Source: Adlercreutzia sp910585575 (GTDB taxonomy: Bacteria > Actinomycetota > Coriobacteriia > Coriobacteriales > Eggerthellaceae). Taken from it: a DNA stretch of 64,000 bases. The notes below the pieces were generated by a model, which saw nothing but the letters and a program-made list of their open reading frames with translations, was not told the origin of the DNA and ran no database searches. Of this stretch, positions 45,687-54,826 are shown piece after piece (within the stretch, counting starts at the first letter, position 1; each line of letters begins with the position of its first letter). The stretch lies in assembly GCF_951801035.1 (NCBI RefSeq), contig NZ_CATOKT010000008.1, one strand, 5' to 3'. The position numbers and the translations under genes are program-made.

Positions 45687-46226
45687 TTAGTCTTTGCCAG
45701 CCTTGCCGGCCTTGCGACGGACATGCTCGCCCTCGTAGCGAATGCCCTTGCCCTTGTAGGGCTCCGGCTTGCGCCACTTGCGGATGTTCGCAGCAACCTG
45801 GCCGACGGCTTCCTTGCTGGGGCCGGATACCACGATCTCGGTCTGGGAGGGAACCTCGAAGGTGATGCCTTCGGGAGCCTCCACCAGAACGGGATGGGAG
45901 AAGCCCAGCTGCATCTCGAGGTCCTTGCCCTTGAGAGCAGCACGGTAGCCGACGCCGACGAGCTGGAGCTTCTTGGAGAAGCCCTGGGACACGCCCTCGA
46001 CCATGTTGGCGAGGAGCGAGCGAGTGAGGCCATGATAGGCCTTGGACTCGCGGGTGTCGTCGGGACGGGTAACGATCAGATCATCGCCCTCGCGGGTGAT
46101 GGTCATGGACGGCTGGAACGTGCGGGTCAGTTCGCCCTTGGGGCCCTTCACCGTCACGGTGTTGCCGTCAATGGTCACATCGACGCCGGCAGGAACGGCG
46201 ATGGGCATCTTGCCGATACGAGACAT
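45687..46226 (-). CDS. rplF: 50S ribosomal protein L6
   Basis: A 179-residue protein of two similar domains, starting MSRIGKMPIAVPAGVDV and with the GKGIRYEGEHVRRKAGKAGK tail typical of the family. It lies 18 bp after rpsH. Confidence 0.97.
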   Translation of the reverse strand: MSRIGKMPIAVPAGVDVTIDGNTVTVKGPKGELTRTFQPSMTITREGDDLIVTRPDDTRESKAYHGLTRSLLANMVEGVSQGFSKKLQLVGVGYRAALKGKDLEMQLGFSHPVLVEAPEGITFEVPSQTEIVVSGPSKEAVGQVAANIRKWRKPEPYKGKGIRYEGEHVRRKAGKAGKD

Positions 46227-46244
46227 ATGCGCTTCCTCCCTTTC

Positions 46245-46643
46245 CTACCAGATGTAGGCGATGACCTCGCCGCCGATGCCCTCTTTGCGGGCATCGCGGT
46301 CGGTCATAACGCCGCGGCTTGTCGAAATAATTGCCGTGCCCAGGCCACCGAGCACGCGGGGCAGATCGTCCTTGCCGGCATAAATGCGCAGACCGGGCTT
46401 GGAGATGCGCTTGATGCCGCGGATGGTCTTGGCCTTCTTCGGGCCGTACTTGAGGGTGATCTCAAGGGTGCCACGGGGCTCGCCGTCGATCACGTCGTAG
46501 CGCTGCACGTAGCCTTCCTGCTCCATGATGCGCGCGATCTCGACCAGCTTCTTGCTCGTCGGCATGGAAACCGTGTCCTTGCCGGCAGATTGGGCGTTAC
46601 GCACACGCGTAAGCATATCTGCGATGGGGTCGGTCATTGTCAT
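46245..46643 (-). CDS. rpsH: 30S ribosomal protein S8
   Basis: A 132-residue protein and a possible translational repressor of the spc genes. MTMTDPIADMLTRVRNAQ opens it, and STSRGVMTDRDARKEGIGGE is near the end. The ATG at 46643 follows AAAGGAG; a longer ORF adds 28 unlikely residues. Confidence 0.96.
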   Translation of the reverse strand: MTMTDPIADMLTRVRNAQSAGKDTVSMPTSKKLVEIARIMEQEGYVQRYDVIDGEPRGTLEITLKYGPKKAKTIRGIKRISKPGLRIYAGKDDLPRVLGGLGTAIISTSRGVMTDRDARKEGIGGEVIAYIW

Positions 46644-46751
46644 GTGTGTTTTCTCCTTTGATCCGTGATGAACCTCGACGCTCGGTTCGTCGGCGCCCAT
46701 AGCGCCTCCGCCTTTAGCATCGGGCACACCCGATTACGTGAGCCTTGTTTC

Positions 46752-46937
46752 CTACCAGGAAGCTTTGGTCACGCCGGGCAGCTCGCCTTTGTTGGCCAAT
46801 TCACGCAAGCAGATACGGCACAGGCCGAACTTGCGATAGTAAGCGCGGGGGCGTCCGCAACGGGTGCAGCGGTTATGCTGACGCGTCGAGAACTTCGGCT
46901 CACGCTTGGCTTTGGCGATCATCGATTTCTTAGCCAT
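46752..46937 (-). CDS. rpsN: 30S ribosomal protein S14, zinc-binding type
   Basis: A 61-residue protein with CTRCGRP and CRICLRELA, the four-cysteine zinc form usual in Gram-positives and actinobacteria. It lies between rplE and rpsH in the standard order. Confidence 0.96.
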   Translation of the reverse strand: MAKKSMIAKAKREPKFSTRQHNRCTRCGRPRAYYRKFGLCRICLRELANKGELPGVTKASW

Positions 46938-47034
46938 GCATTCCTTCTTTCTTATTTATCCAGGCCCGCAACCTTTCCGTGCAGGCCTAAATACCGAGGT
47001 TACGCGACAAAGCCCTCGGACGAGGGCTGTCGGT

Positions 47035-47583
47035 TTACTTGCTCTTGAACGGGAAGCCCAGGGCGCTCAGGAGCGCGAAGGCACCCTCGTTCTCACCGGC
47101 ATTGGTGACAAAGGTGATATCCATACCACGGGTGCGGTCGATCTTGTCGTACTCGATCTCCGGGAAGATGAGCTGCTCGGTGATGCCGAGCGTGTAGTTG
47201 CCACGACCGTCGAAGCTCTTCGGCGAAATACCGCGGAAGTCGCGCACGCGGGGAAGGGCGGTAGCCAGAAGACGGTCCATGAACTCCCACATGCGGTCGC
47301 CGCGCAGGGTGACCTTGCAGCCGATGGCCTGGCCCTCACGCACATGGAAGCCGGCGATGGACTTCTTGGCGCGGGTGACGCAGGGCTGCTGACCGGTGAT
47401 GATGCGCATGTCGTTCATAGCGGCATCGAGGAGCTTGGAGTCGCCAGCGGCGGCGCCCACGCCCATGTTCACCACGATCTTCTCGAGCTTCGGCACGCAG
47501 TTGATGTTCTTGATGCCGAGCTGCTCGACGAGAGCCGGAACAACTTCCTTCTGGTACTTTTCCTTCAGACGAGGAGTAGCCAT
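47035..47583 (-). CDS. rplE: 50S ribosomal protein L5
   Basis: A 182-residue protein that binds 5S rRNA. KIVVNMGVGAAAGDSKLLD and the GISPKSFDGRGNYTLGI segment are typical. A hairpin terminator and a leader with two abutting hairpins separate it from rplX, so it may have its own promoter. Confidence 0.96.
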   Translation of the reverse strand: MATPRLKEKYQKEVVPALVEQLGIKNINCVPKLEKIVVNMGVGAAAGDSKLLDAAMNDMRIITGQQPCVTRAKKSIAGFHVREGQAIGCKVTLRGDRMWEFMDRLLATALPRVRDFRGISPKSFDGRGNYTLGITEQLIFPEIEYDKIDRTRGMDITFVTNAGENEGAFALLSALGFPFKSK

Positions 47584-47611
47584 GTCATAAAGCCTTTCTT
47601 CGATGGATTAA

Positions 47612-47653
47612 ACACCGGATTTCCGACCCGGTGTCCCTGGGACCTTCCCAGGG
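47612..47653 (-). promoter_or_regulatory. Double-hairpin leader of rplE
   Basis: Two hairpins abut: ACACCGG/CCGGTGT (47612-47618 with 47628-47634) and a perfect CCCTGGGA/TCCCAGGG with a 3-nt loop (47635-47653). They lie in the 172-bp gap before rplE. They could be a target for feedback by a ribosomal protein. Confidence 0.5.
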
Positions 47654-47679
47654 CCATGGCGCTTGACGCGCGATTGGAT

Positions 47680-47708
47680 ATTGTCCCACACTGCGGGGCT
47701 TTATCCAA
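47680..47708 (-). promoter_or_regulatory. Candidate promoter before rplE
   Basis: TTGGAT (47703-47708), 17 bp, GACAAT (47680-47685) on the minus strand, just past the rplX terminator. The match is moderate. Confidence 0.4.
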
Positions 47709-47710
47709 GA

Positions 47711-47746
47711 GAAAATCCGTCCGCTCCAAAGAACGGACGGATTTTC
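47711..47746 (-). terminator. Hairpin terminator between rplX and rplE
   Basis: A perfect 13-bp stem GAAAATCCGTCCG/CGGACGGATTTTC with a 10-nt loop; on the minus strand TTTTC closes the stem and TCTTGG follows. It would end or reduce transcription inside the spc order. Confidence 0.7.
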
Positions 47747-47755
47747 GGTAAAAAC

Positions 47756-48091
47756 TTACTCGGTAACGGCGGGGATGTCCTTGCCGCACTTCTTGCAGAC
47801 GCGGACAAGCTTGCCGTCCTCGCGGCGACGGGCCACGCGGGTGGCCTCGTTGCAGCTGGGGCACACCAGCATCACGTTGGACACGTGAATGGGAGCCTCA
47901 ACCGTGGAAATGCCGCCCTGGGGATTCTGCTGGGTGGGGCGCATGGCCTTCTTGACCATGTTCACCTTCTCGACCACCACGCGGGACTTCTCGGGAACCG
48001 AGCGCAGCACCTTGCCGGTCTTGCCGCGGTCCTTGCCGGAGATCACCTTGACGGTGTCGCCCTTGCGGATCGTCATCTTGTTCTGAGCCAT
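47756..48091 (-). CDS. rplX: 50S ribosomal protein L24
   Basis: A 111-residue protein with a KOW motif (IRKGDTVKVISGKDRGKTGKV) and a late CPSCNEATRV segment with cysteine pairs (also CKKCGKDI), the zinc form. It lies 13 bp after rplN. Confidence 0.96.
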   Translation of the reverse strand: MAQNKMTIRKGDTVKVISGKDRGKTGKVLRSVPEKSRVVVEKVNMVKKAMRPTQQNPQGGISTVEAPIHVSNVMLVCPSCNEATRVARRREDGKLVRVCKKCGKDIPAVTE

Positions 48092-48104
48092 TCTGACACC
48101 TCCC

Positions 48105-48473
48105 CTACAGCGTTTCCGGTGCCAGAGACACGATCTTCATGTACTTCTTGTCACGCAGCTCGCGGGCAACAGGCCCGAAGATACGGGTGCCGCGGGGGGA
48201 GCCGTCGTTGTTGATCAGCACGGCCGCGTTCTGGTCGAAGCGGATGTAGGAGCCGTCGGGACGACGGACTTCCTTCTTCACGCGCACGATCACGCAGCGC
48301 ACGACCTCGCCCTTCTTGACGTTGCCGTTGGGCATCGCTTCCTTGACGCTGCAGATGATCACGTCACCGAGGCCCGCGTAACGGCGCTTGGAGCCGCCCA
48401 GGACCTTGATGCACTGCACCTTGCGAGCGCCGGAGTTGTCGGCCACGGCGAGCATGGATTGCATCTGAATCAT
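48105..48473 (-). CDS. rplN: 50S ribosomal protein L14
   Basis: A 122-residue protein starting MIQMQSMLAVADNSGARKVQ, with GTRIFGPVARELRDKKYMKI near the end. Confidence 0.98.
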   Translation of the reverse strand: MIQMQSMLAVADNSGARKVQCIKVLGGSKRRYAGLGDVIICSVKEAMPNGNVKKGEVVRCVIVRVKKEVRRPDGSYIRFDQNAAVLINNDGSPRGTRIFGPVARELRDKKYMKIVSLAPETL

Positions 48474-48519
48474 GTGATGTTCCTACTTTCCTTACTAATA
48501 GCTTGGCGCACAGCCCAAA

Positions 48520-48780
48520 CTATTTGGCCTTCTCGACGATCTTCAGCAGACGCCAGCGCTTCATCTTGGACAGCGGACGCGTCTCCATGATCTGAACGGT
48601 GTCGCCGACGCCGGCTTCGTTGTTCTCGTCATGGGCATGGAACTTCTTGGTGGTGGTCATCATCTTGCCGTAGACCGGATGGGGCTTGCGCTCCTCGACC
48701 ATGACAACGATGGTCTTGTCGTTCTTATCGCTGACCACGACCCCTTGACGGATCTTACGCAGATTGCGCTCTTCAGTCAT
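48520..48780 (-). CDS. rpsQ: 30S ribosomal protein S17
   Basis: An 86-residue OB-fold protein with GVVVSDKNDKTIVVMVEERK and GDTVQIMETRPLSKMKRWRL. It lies 20 bp after rpmC. Confidence 0.97.
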   Translation of the reverse strand: MTEERNLRKIRQGVVVSDKNDKTIVVMVEERKPHPVYGKMMTTTKKFHAHDENNEAGVGDTVQIMETRPLSKMKRWRLLKIVEKAK

Positions 48781-48800
48781 ATTCTTGCACCTTTCTTAAG

Positions 48801-48995
48801 CTACGCGCTCAGCTCACGAGCTCGCATCTCAGTCTGGATGCGCGCGATATCCTTCTTAACCTGCTTCACACGGGCCGTGTTGTCCAGCTGACTAGTGGCC
48901 ATCTGGAAGCGGAGATTGAAGAGCTCGGCACGAGCCTCCTTCAGCTTCACCTGCAGGTCTTCGGCAGAAAGTTCACGAATCTCTGCTGCTTTCAT
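48801..48995 (-). CDS. rpmC: 50S ribosomal protein L29
   Basis: A 64-residue two-helix protein, with IRELSAEDLQVKLKEARAEL at the start. Its ATG overlaps the rplP stop by one base. Confidence 0.96.
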   Translation of the reverse strand: MKAAEIRELSAEDLQVKLKEARAELFNLRFQMATSQLDNTARVKQVKKDIARIQTEMRARELSA

Positions 48996-49417
48996 TATGC
49001 CTGCCCCTCCGTTTCACGAGTGACGATCTTGCACTTGATGGGCAGCTTGTTGATGGCCAGACGCAGAGCCTCGCGGGCGGTTTCGTCGTCGACGCCGGCG
49101 ATCTCGAACATGATGCGGCCCGGCTTGACCACAGCTACCCAGCCCTCGGGGTTGCCCTTACCGGAACCCATGCGGGTTTCGGCCGGCTTCGAGGTAATGG
49201 GCTTATCGGGGAAGATCGTGATCCACACCTTGCCGCCACGCTTCATGTGACGGGTCATGGCGATACGAGCAGCCTCGATCTGACGGTTGGTGATCCAATG
49301 GGCCTCGAGGGCCTGGATGCCATACTCGCCGTGGTTCAGACGGGTGCCGCCCTTGGCCTTGCCCTTCATGGAACCACGCTGCACCTTGCGGTGCTTTACG
49401 CGCTTAGGTACGAGCAT
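48995..49417 (-). CDS. rplP: 50S ribosomal protein L16
   Basis: A 140-residue protein with MLVPKRVKHRKVQRGSMKGK and the RMGSGKGNPEGWVAVVKPGR segment near the peptidyl transferase centre. It overlaps the rpsC stop by one base. Confidence 0.98.
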   Translation of the reverse strand: MLVPKRVKHRKVQRGSMKGKAKGGTRLNHGEYGIQALEAHWITNRQIEAARIAMTRHMKRGGKVWITIFPDKPITSKPAETRMGSGKGNPEGWVAVVKPGRIMFEIAGVDDETAREALRLAINKLPIKCKIVTRETEGQA

Positions 49418-50130
49418 TACTTGTCACCCCTCTCGCGACGGTCGTTACGACGGGAACGGTTCGGGCGGGAAGAGCCCTCGAGTGCGGGCTGCGGAGCCTT
49501 CTGGCCCGGCAGAACCTCACCGTGGTACACCCACACCTGCACACCGATGGAGCCCATGGTGGTGGCGGCGGTGGCGAAGCCGTAGTCGATCTTCGCACGG
49601 AGGGTGTGCAGCGGCACGCGACCCTCGCGGTACCACTCGCGGCGGCTCATCTCGGCGCCGCCCAGACGACCGGAGCACTGGATACGGATACCCTTGGCGC
49701 CGGACTTCATGGCGGACTGCACAGCCTTGCGCATGGCGCGACGGAAGGCCACGCGGCCCTCGAGCTGCTCGGCCACGGACTGGGCGATGAGGTTGGCGTC
49801 CAGCTCGGGGCGCTTCACCTCGACCACGTCGATGGAGACGGGGCCGTTGGCCACCTTCTCGAGCTTCTTGCGCAGGGCGTCGATCTCGGCGCCCTTCTTG
49901 CCGATGACCACGCCGGGACGGGCGGTGGTGATGGTGACCTTGATCTTGTCGCCAGCGCGCTCGATGTCCACGCGAGACACGGAGGCACGGGCGAGCTGCT
50001 TGTCGAGGAACTTGCGGATGGCAAGGTCGTTCTCAAGCGTCTTGGCGTAGTCTTTGCCGGCGTACCAGCGGCTGCGCCAATCCTCGGTGATACCGAGGCG
50101 GAATCCGGTAGGGCTTACTTTCTGACCCAT
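49417..50130 (-). CDS. rpsC: 30S ribosomal protein S3
   Basis: A 237-residue protein with MGQKVSPTGFRLGITEDW, a KH domain (VVIGKKGAEIDALRKKLEK) and a C-terminal arginine-rich tail. It lies 4 bp after rplV. Confidence 0.98.
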   Translation of the reverse strand: MGQKVSPTGFRLGITEDWRSRWYAGKDYAKTLENDLAIRKFLDKQLARASVSRVDIERAGDKIKVTITTARPGVVIGKKGAEIDALRKKLEKVANGPVSIDVVEVKRPELDANLIAQSVAEQLEGRVAFRRAMRKAVQSAMKSGAKGIRIQCSGRLGGAEMSRREWYREGRVPLHTLRAKIDYGFATAATTMGSIGVQVWVYHGEVLPGQKAPQPALEGSSRPNRSRRNDRRERGDK

Positions 50131-50134
50131 GGAT

Positions 50135-50476
50135 TTATGCCTCCTCTCGGGGTGCGACGACGATGGTGATGTGGCAGGTGCGCTTGTTGATGCGCGAAGC
50201 CGAACCCTTGGCGCGGGGACGAATGCGCTTCAGGGTGGGACCCTCGTCGACGTAGGCCGTCTTCACGACCAGGTTGTCGCCACGAAGGTGATTGTTGTGC
50301 TCGGCGTTGGCCACGGCGGAGTTCATCGTCTTGGCGACGGTCTCAGCGGCGGCGCGCTCGCAGAAGGCCAGGATCTCGCGGGCCTGAGGCACGGACTTGC
50401 CGCGGATCAGGTCGACCACGATGCGGGCCTTGCGGGGAGCGATACGGACGTAACGCGATACAGCCTTAGTTTCCAT
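50135..50476 (-). CDS. rplV: 50S ribosomal protein L22
   Basis: A 113-residue protein with VRIAPRKARIVVDLIRGKSV and a late loop (RIRPRAKGSASRINKRTCHI) that lines the exit tunnel. Confidence 0.97.
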   Translation of the reverse strand: METKAVSRYVRIAPRKARIVVDLIRGKSVPQAREILAFCERAAAETVAKTMNSAVANAEHNNHLRGDNLVVKTAYVDEGPTLKRIRPRAKGSASRINKRTCHITIVVAPREEA

Positions 50477-50490
50477 AATTCACACCCGTC

Positions 50491-50763
50491 CTATCGCTTC
50501 TTCTTGTCGGCCGCATGACCCTTGAAGGTGCGGGTAGGGCTGAACTCGCCCAGCTTGTGGCCAACCATAGACTCGGTAATATAGACCGGCACGTGCTTGC
50601 GACCATCGTACACGGCGATGGTGTGACCCACCATCTCCGGGAAGATGGTGCTGGCGCGGGACCAGGTCTTGATGACGTTCTTTTCGCCTGCCGCGTTCAT
50701 TGCCTCGATGCGGGCAAGAAGACGCGGTTCTACGAAAGGACCCTTTTTCAAACTTCTGCTCAC
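50491..50763 (-). CDS. rpsS: 30S ribosomal protein S19
   Basis: A 90-residue protein, MSRSLKKGPFVEPRLLARIE to KLGEFSPTRTFKGH. It lies 20 bp after rplB. Confidence 0.98.
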   Translation of the reverse strand: MSRSLKKGPFVEPRLLARIEAMNAAGEKNVIKTWSRASTIFPEMVGHTIAVYDGRKHVPVYITESMVGHKLGEFSPTRTFKGHAADKKKR

Positions 50764-50783
50764 TATGACTCCTTAAGTTTCCG

Positions 50784-51614
<831 letters not shown>

Positions 51615-51841
51615 AGTAACAACCTTTCTTACTTCCGGGCTTGGCGGCGCTTCCTGGTAACGGCAAGAAACGACACGTACCCGCTTCCTCGGACACCCGC
51701 TCGCGCGCCTCTCCGCACACCGGGCATCCCCTACTAATAGTGGTCAAGCGATTGCCGATCAACGCAGATGGAGGCTCTACGCTGCGACGCCGTCTAACCA
51801 CGCGCCCGGGTGTATCCATAGGCACACAGACGCAAAGAAGC
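51615..51841 (-). promoter_or_regulatory. Long leader of the rplB operon
   Basis: A gene-free leader of about 220 nt between the promoter at 51842-51870 and rplB. It is long for a simple 5' UTR and could hold a feedback site such as the L4 site of the S10 leader, but I cannot assign a known structure. Confidence 0.4.
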
Positions 51842-51870
51842 ATTATAGGTGTGCAAGTTTCGAGGCTCAA
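51842..51870 (-). promoter_or_regulatory. Promoter of the truncated S10 operon (rplB onward)
   Basis: On the minus strand TTGAGC (51865-51870), 17 bp, TATAAT (51842-51847). This is a good housekeeping promoter placed upstream of rplB. Confidence 0.8.
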
Positions 51871-51949
51871 GGAAAATTTTTGCAGCTCGGTAAACGCCAC
51901 ATTTCCCGCACATACAGGGCGAGGAGGGGGTGCCGGTGGGTGCGGAGCG

Positions 51950-52242
51950 TGGTCAACGGGAGGGTGTTTTCCATCAGCATCAGCAAAACGTGGTCAATCA
52001 GAAGGTGTTTTCCATCGAGAGCCCTTTTTCTTGGACTTTTTGGCCAATTAAGCAGCGTTTTCCGACGATTCGAGCCTTTCTTCAGCAGAATCGAAAAAGT
52101 CATGAGCCGCTGACCAGGCACTATAAAAAGGGTTGCGGAAAACGCCTCTCGATTGACCAGGAAATCGACGGATAACGCCTCCTATTTGGCTAAAAATCTA
52201 TTGTTGATACAACGTCGATGGAAAACACCCGCTGATTGACCA
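51950..52242. repeat. Array of a degenerate 27-bp motif in two opposed sets
   Basis: Consensus GGTCAATC, 5 nt, GGTGTTTTCCATCGA. Plus-oriented units at 51950-51975, 51991-52018 and 52041-52068; inverted units at 52134-52159, 52164-52192 and 52214-52242; a weaker inverted copy at about 52090-52116. Unit spacing is 30 to 50 bp. The stretch is AT-richer than its surroundings and holds no supportable gene; ORFs through it are short repeats of the same words. It is not a CRISPR array because repeats are not exact and are in both orientations. Confidence 0.7.
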
Positions 52243-52386
52243 GCCCTCTCTTGTCGCCCACGCAGATCCCGCCATACTTCTCTTTCAAGACCGATCCAGA
52301 ACGACCGGGTCCTCCTCTGCCACAAAAGTGAAGTCCAGCCACCAGCTAATCCAAGAGCTGGAATACAACACGCGGCCGCTCAACGC

Positions 52387-54705
52387 CTACCGTCCTTTGC
52401 GTATGCCGCCTTTGCGGCCGTTGGCCTTCGGGGGTTTGCCAGGGCGCTGCGAGCAGGCCGGGCTCGGGAAGCCCTTCGCGGCGGGGGCCGTATCGCGCTG
52501 ATCGCGCTTTCGTCCCTTACCAGCCGCCGGCCGCTCCGTTTGACGGCTTTCTTTGGCACCTCGCTCAGAAGCTGCACTCGAACCCTTTGCTCGCCGGTCG
52601 CCGGCGCGACCGCTCGTAGCGTTGGCGCCCCGTTCGGCGGCTGCACCCGAACGCTTTCCCGCACCTGCGCGCTTTCTAGCGCCTCCACTTTTAGCGCGGG
52701 ACCCTCTCTCGCCCTCCCCTGCACCGTCCTGTGCCTTCGGGCGCTTGGGGCGGATGAGGGCTTTCTCGTCCCAGCCGATGAGGTCGGTGCGGCCGGCCTT
52801 CACCAGGGCCTCGCGCACCAAGTCGTAGTTGGCGGGGTTGCGGTACTGGATGAGAGCGCGCTGCAGGGCCTTCTCGTGGGGCGTGCGCGGCACGTAGATT
52901 TCCTCCATAGTAAGCGGGTCGAGGCCCGTGTAGTACATGCAGGTGGACACCGTTGAAGGTGTGGGGTAGAAATCCTGCACCTGCTCGGGGTTGAAGCCCA
53001 TGTCGCGCACGTACTCGGCCAGCTCCACCGCTTCTTTCAGCGTGCTGCCTGGGTGCGACGACATAAGGTAGGGCACCACGTACTGCTTCTTGCCCACTTC
53101 GCGGTTGATATCCTCGAAGGCCTGGCAGAAGCGATCGTACACCGCCCGCGGGGGCTTGCCCATGGCGGCCAGCACGGGGTCGGACACGTGCTCGGGAGCC
53201 ACGCGCAGCTGGCCGGACACATGGTGCTCCGTCAGCTCGCGCAGGAAGGTCTGCTTGGGGTCCGGATCGGCCAGCACGTAGTCGAAGCGGATGCCGCTGC
53301 GCACGAACACCTTCTTCACGCCGGGCAGCTTCCGCAGCTTGCGCAGTAATCCCACGTAGTCGCGATGGTCGGCGCGCAGAGCCTTGCAGGGGCTGGTGCC
53401 CAGGCAGCGCTTGTCGGTGCACGCGCCGGCCTTCAGCTGCTTGGCGCAAGCCGGAGCACGGAAGTTCGCCGTGGGGCCGCCCACGTCGCTGATGTAGCCC
53501 TTGAAGTCGGGGTCCTCGATCATGAGCCGCGCCTCGTCCAGCAATGATTCCTGGGATCGCGCCGTGACAATGCGCCCCTGATGGAACGTGAGCGCGCAGA
53601 ACGAGCACTCGCCGAAGCACCCGCGGCAGCTGGTGAGGCTGAACTTCACCTCGGCCAACGCGGGCACGCCGCCGGCGGCATCATAGGAAGGGTGCCAGGT
53701 GCGTGCGTAGGGCAAGCGGTAGACCGCGTCCATTTCAGCGGTGGTTAAGGGCAGCGCCGGCGGGTTCTGCACCACGTACACATCGTGGGGATAAGCCTCT
53801 ACCAGGCGCTTGCCCGTAATGGGGTCGCTCGCGCGGTACTGCTCGGCAAAACTCTCGGCGAAGGCGCGCTTGCTGGAAGACACCTCGTCCCAAGACGGCA
53901 ACATAACGTAGTCCACCACATGCTCCAGCGAACGGGTCTTGTACACCGTGCCGGGAATGAACGTCAGGTCGGACACCGCCAAGCCCGCGTTCAGCGCGTC
54001 GGCAATCTCCACGATGGAGCGCTCCCCCATGCCGTAGGACACCAGGTCGGCACCGGAGTCCATCAGGATGGAGCGCTTGAGGGAGTCGGACCAGTAATCG
54101 TAGTGCGCCAAGCGCCGCAGGCTCGCCTCGATGCCGCCCAGGATAATGGGCGTCTTCTTGAAAGTGCGGCGAATGAGGTTGGAGTACACCACGGCGGCGT
54201 GGTTCGGGCGCTTGCCGCCCTCGCCGCCCGGCGTGTAGGCGTCCTCGTGGCGGCGCTTCTTGTTCACCGTGTAGTGGTTCACCATGGAATCCATGTTGCC
54301 GGCCGACACCAGAAAGCCCAGGCGCGGCTCGCCGAACACGGCCACGGAAGCCGGATCGTTCCAATCGGGCTGGGCGATGATGCCCACCTTGTAGCCATGG
54401 GACTCCAGCACCCGCGTGATGATGGCCGGCCCGAAGGAGGGGTGGTCCACGTAGGCGTCGCCCGACACGTAGACAAAGTCAAGTTGGCCCCACCCGCGCG
54501 CGTCCGCCTCGGCCCGCGTGGTGGGCAGAAACGCCGAAAGCGGCGCGGCAGAGGCGCCGGCCTTCCGCGCGGCATTAGCCGCCCTCACAACACTGCCTTT
54601 CTTTGGAGAGCTCGTCGCTTTCGGGGCAGCGGCGCCCTTCGCGACAGGGTTCTTCGCTCCCGACCGATGAGACTTCGTCGAAGATTTCTTGGAGGGCTTC
54701 GTCAC
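52387..54705 (-). CDS. YgiQ family radical SAM protein
   Basis: A 772-residue protein of unknown reaction. The UPF0313/YgiQ N-terminal domain (about 60-330) leads to a radical SAM core with C363-x3-C367-x2-C370 (in CRGCFGECSFC). A further cysteine-rich segment (CTDKRCLGTSPC) may bind another iron-sulfur cluster. The first 55 and last 120 residues are lysine-, alanine- and arginine-rich low complexity, absent from typical members. It stands alone upstream of the rplB repeat array. Confidence 0.88.
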   Translation of the reverse strand: MTKPSKKSSTKSHRSGAKNPVAKGAAAPKATSSPKKGSVVRAANAARKAGASAAPLSAFLPTTRAEADARGWGQLDFVYVSGDAYVDHPSFGPAIITRVLESHGYKVGIIAQPDWNDPASVAVFGEPRLGFLVSAGNMDSMVNHYTVNKKRRHEDAYTPGGEGGKRPNHAAVVYSNLIRRTFKKTPIILGGIEASLRRLAHYDYWSDSLKRSILMDSGADLVSYGMGERSIVEIADALNAGLAVSDLTFIPGTVYKTRSLEHVVDYVMLPSWDEVSSSKRAFAESFAEQYRASDPITGKRLVEAYPHDVYVVQNPPALPLTTAEMDAVYRLPYARTWHPSYDAAGGVPALAEVKFSLTSCRGCFGECSFCALTFHQGRIVTARSQESLLDEARLMIEDPDFKGYISDVGGPTANFRAPACAKQLKAGACTDKRCLGTSPCKALRADHRDYVGLLRKLRKLPGVKKVFVRSGIRFDYVLADPDPKQTFLRELTEHHVSGQLRVAPEHVSDPVLAAMGKPPRAVYDRFCQAFEDINREVGKKQYVVPYLMSSHPGSTLKEAVELAEYVRDMGFNPEQVQDFYPTPSTVSTCMYYTGLDPLTMEEIYVPRTPHEKALQRALIQYRNPANYDLVREALVKAGRTDLIGWDEKALIRPKRPKAQDGAGEGERGSRAKSGGARKRAGAGKRSGAAAERGANATSGRAGDRRAKGSSAASERGAKESRQTERPAAGKGRKRDQRDTAPAAKGFPSPACSQRPGKPPKANGRKGGIRKGR

Positions 54706-54741
54706 AGGAAGACGCCTTTCCGGGGTCGAGGCCCCTGCAAA

Positions 54742-54766
54742 GAAGGGCGGCCCGCAGCCGCCCTTC
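54742..54766 (-). terminator. Terminator after trigger factor gene
   Basis: A perfect 10-bp stem GAAGGGCGGC/GCCGCCCTTC with a 5-nt loop, then TTTG on the minus strand. Confidence 0.7.
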
Positions 54767-54826
54767 GGTTCATCGTGCTTAGCTGGGAACGGATCGGCAA
54801 CGCCGACCGCCCCAAAACGCTATCGG

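Noticed and set aside
51950..52242. CRISPR array
   Set aside because: Units are degenerate, occur in both orientations and have uneven spacing; no cas genes are near.
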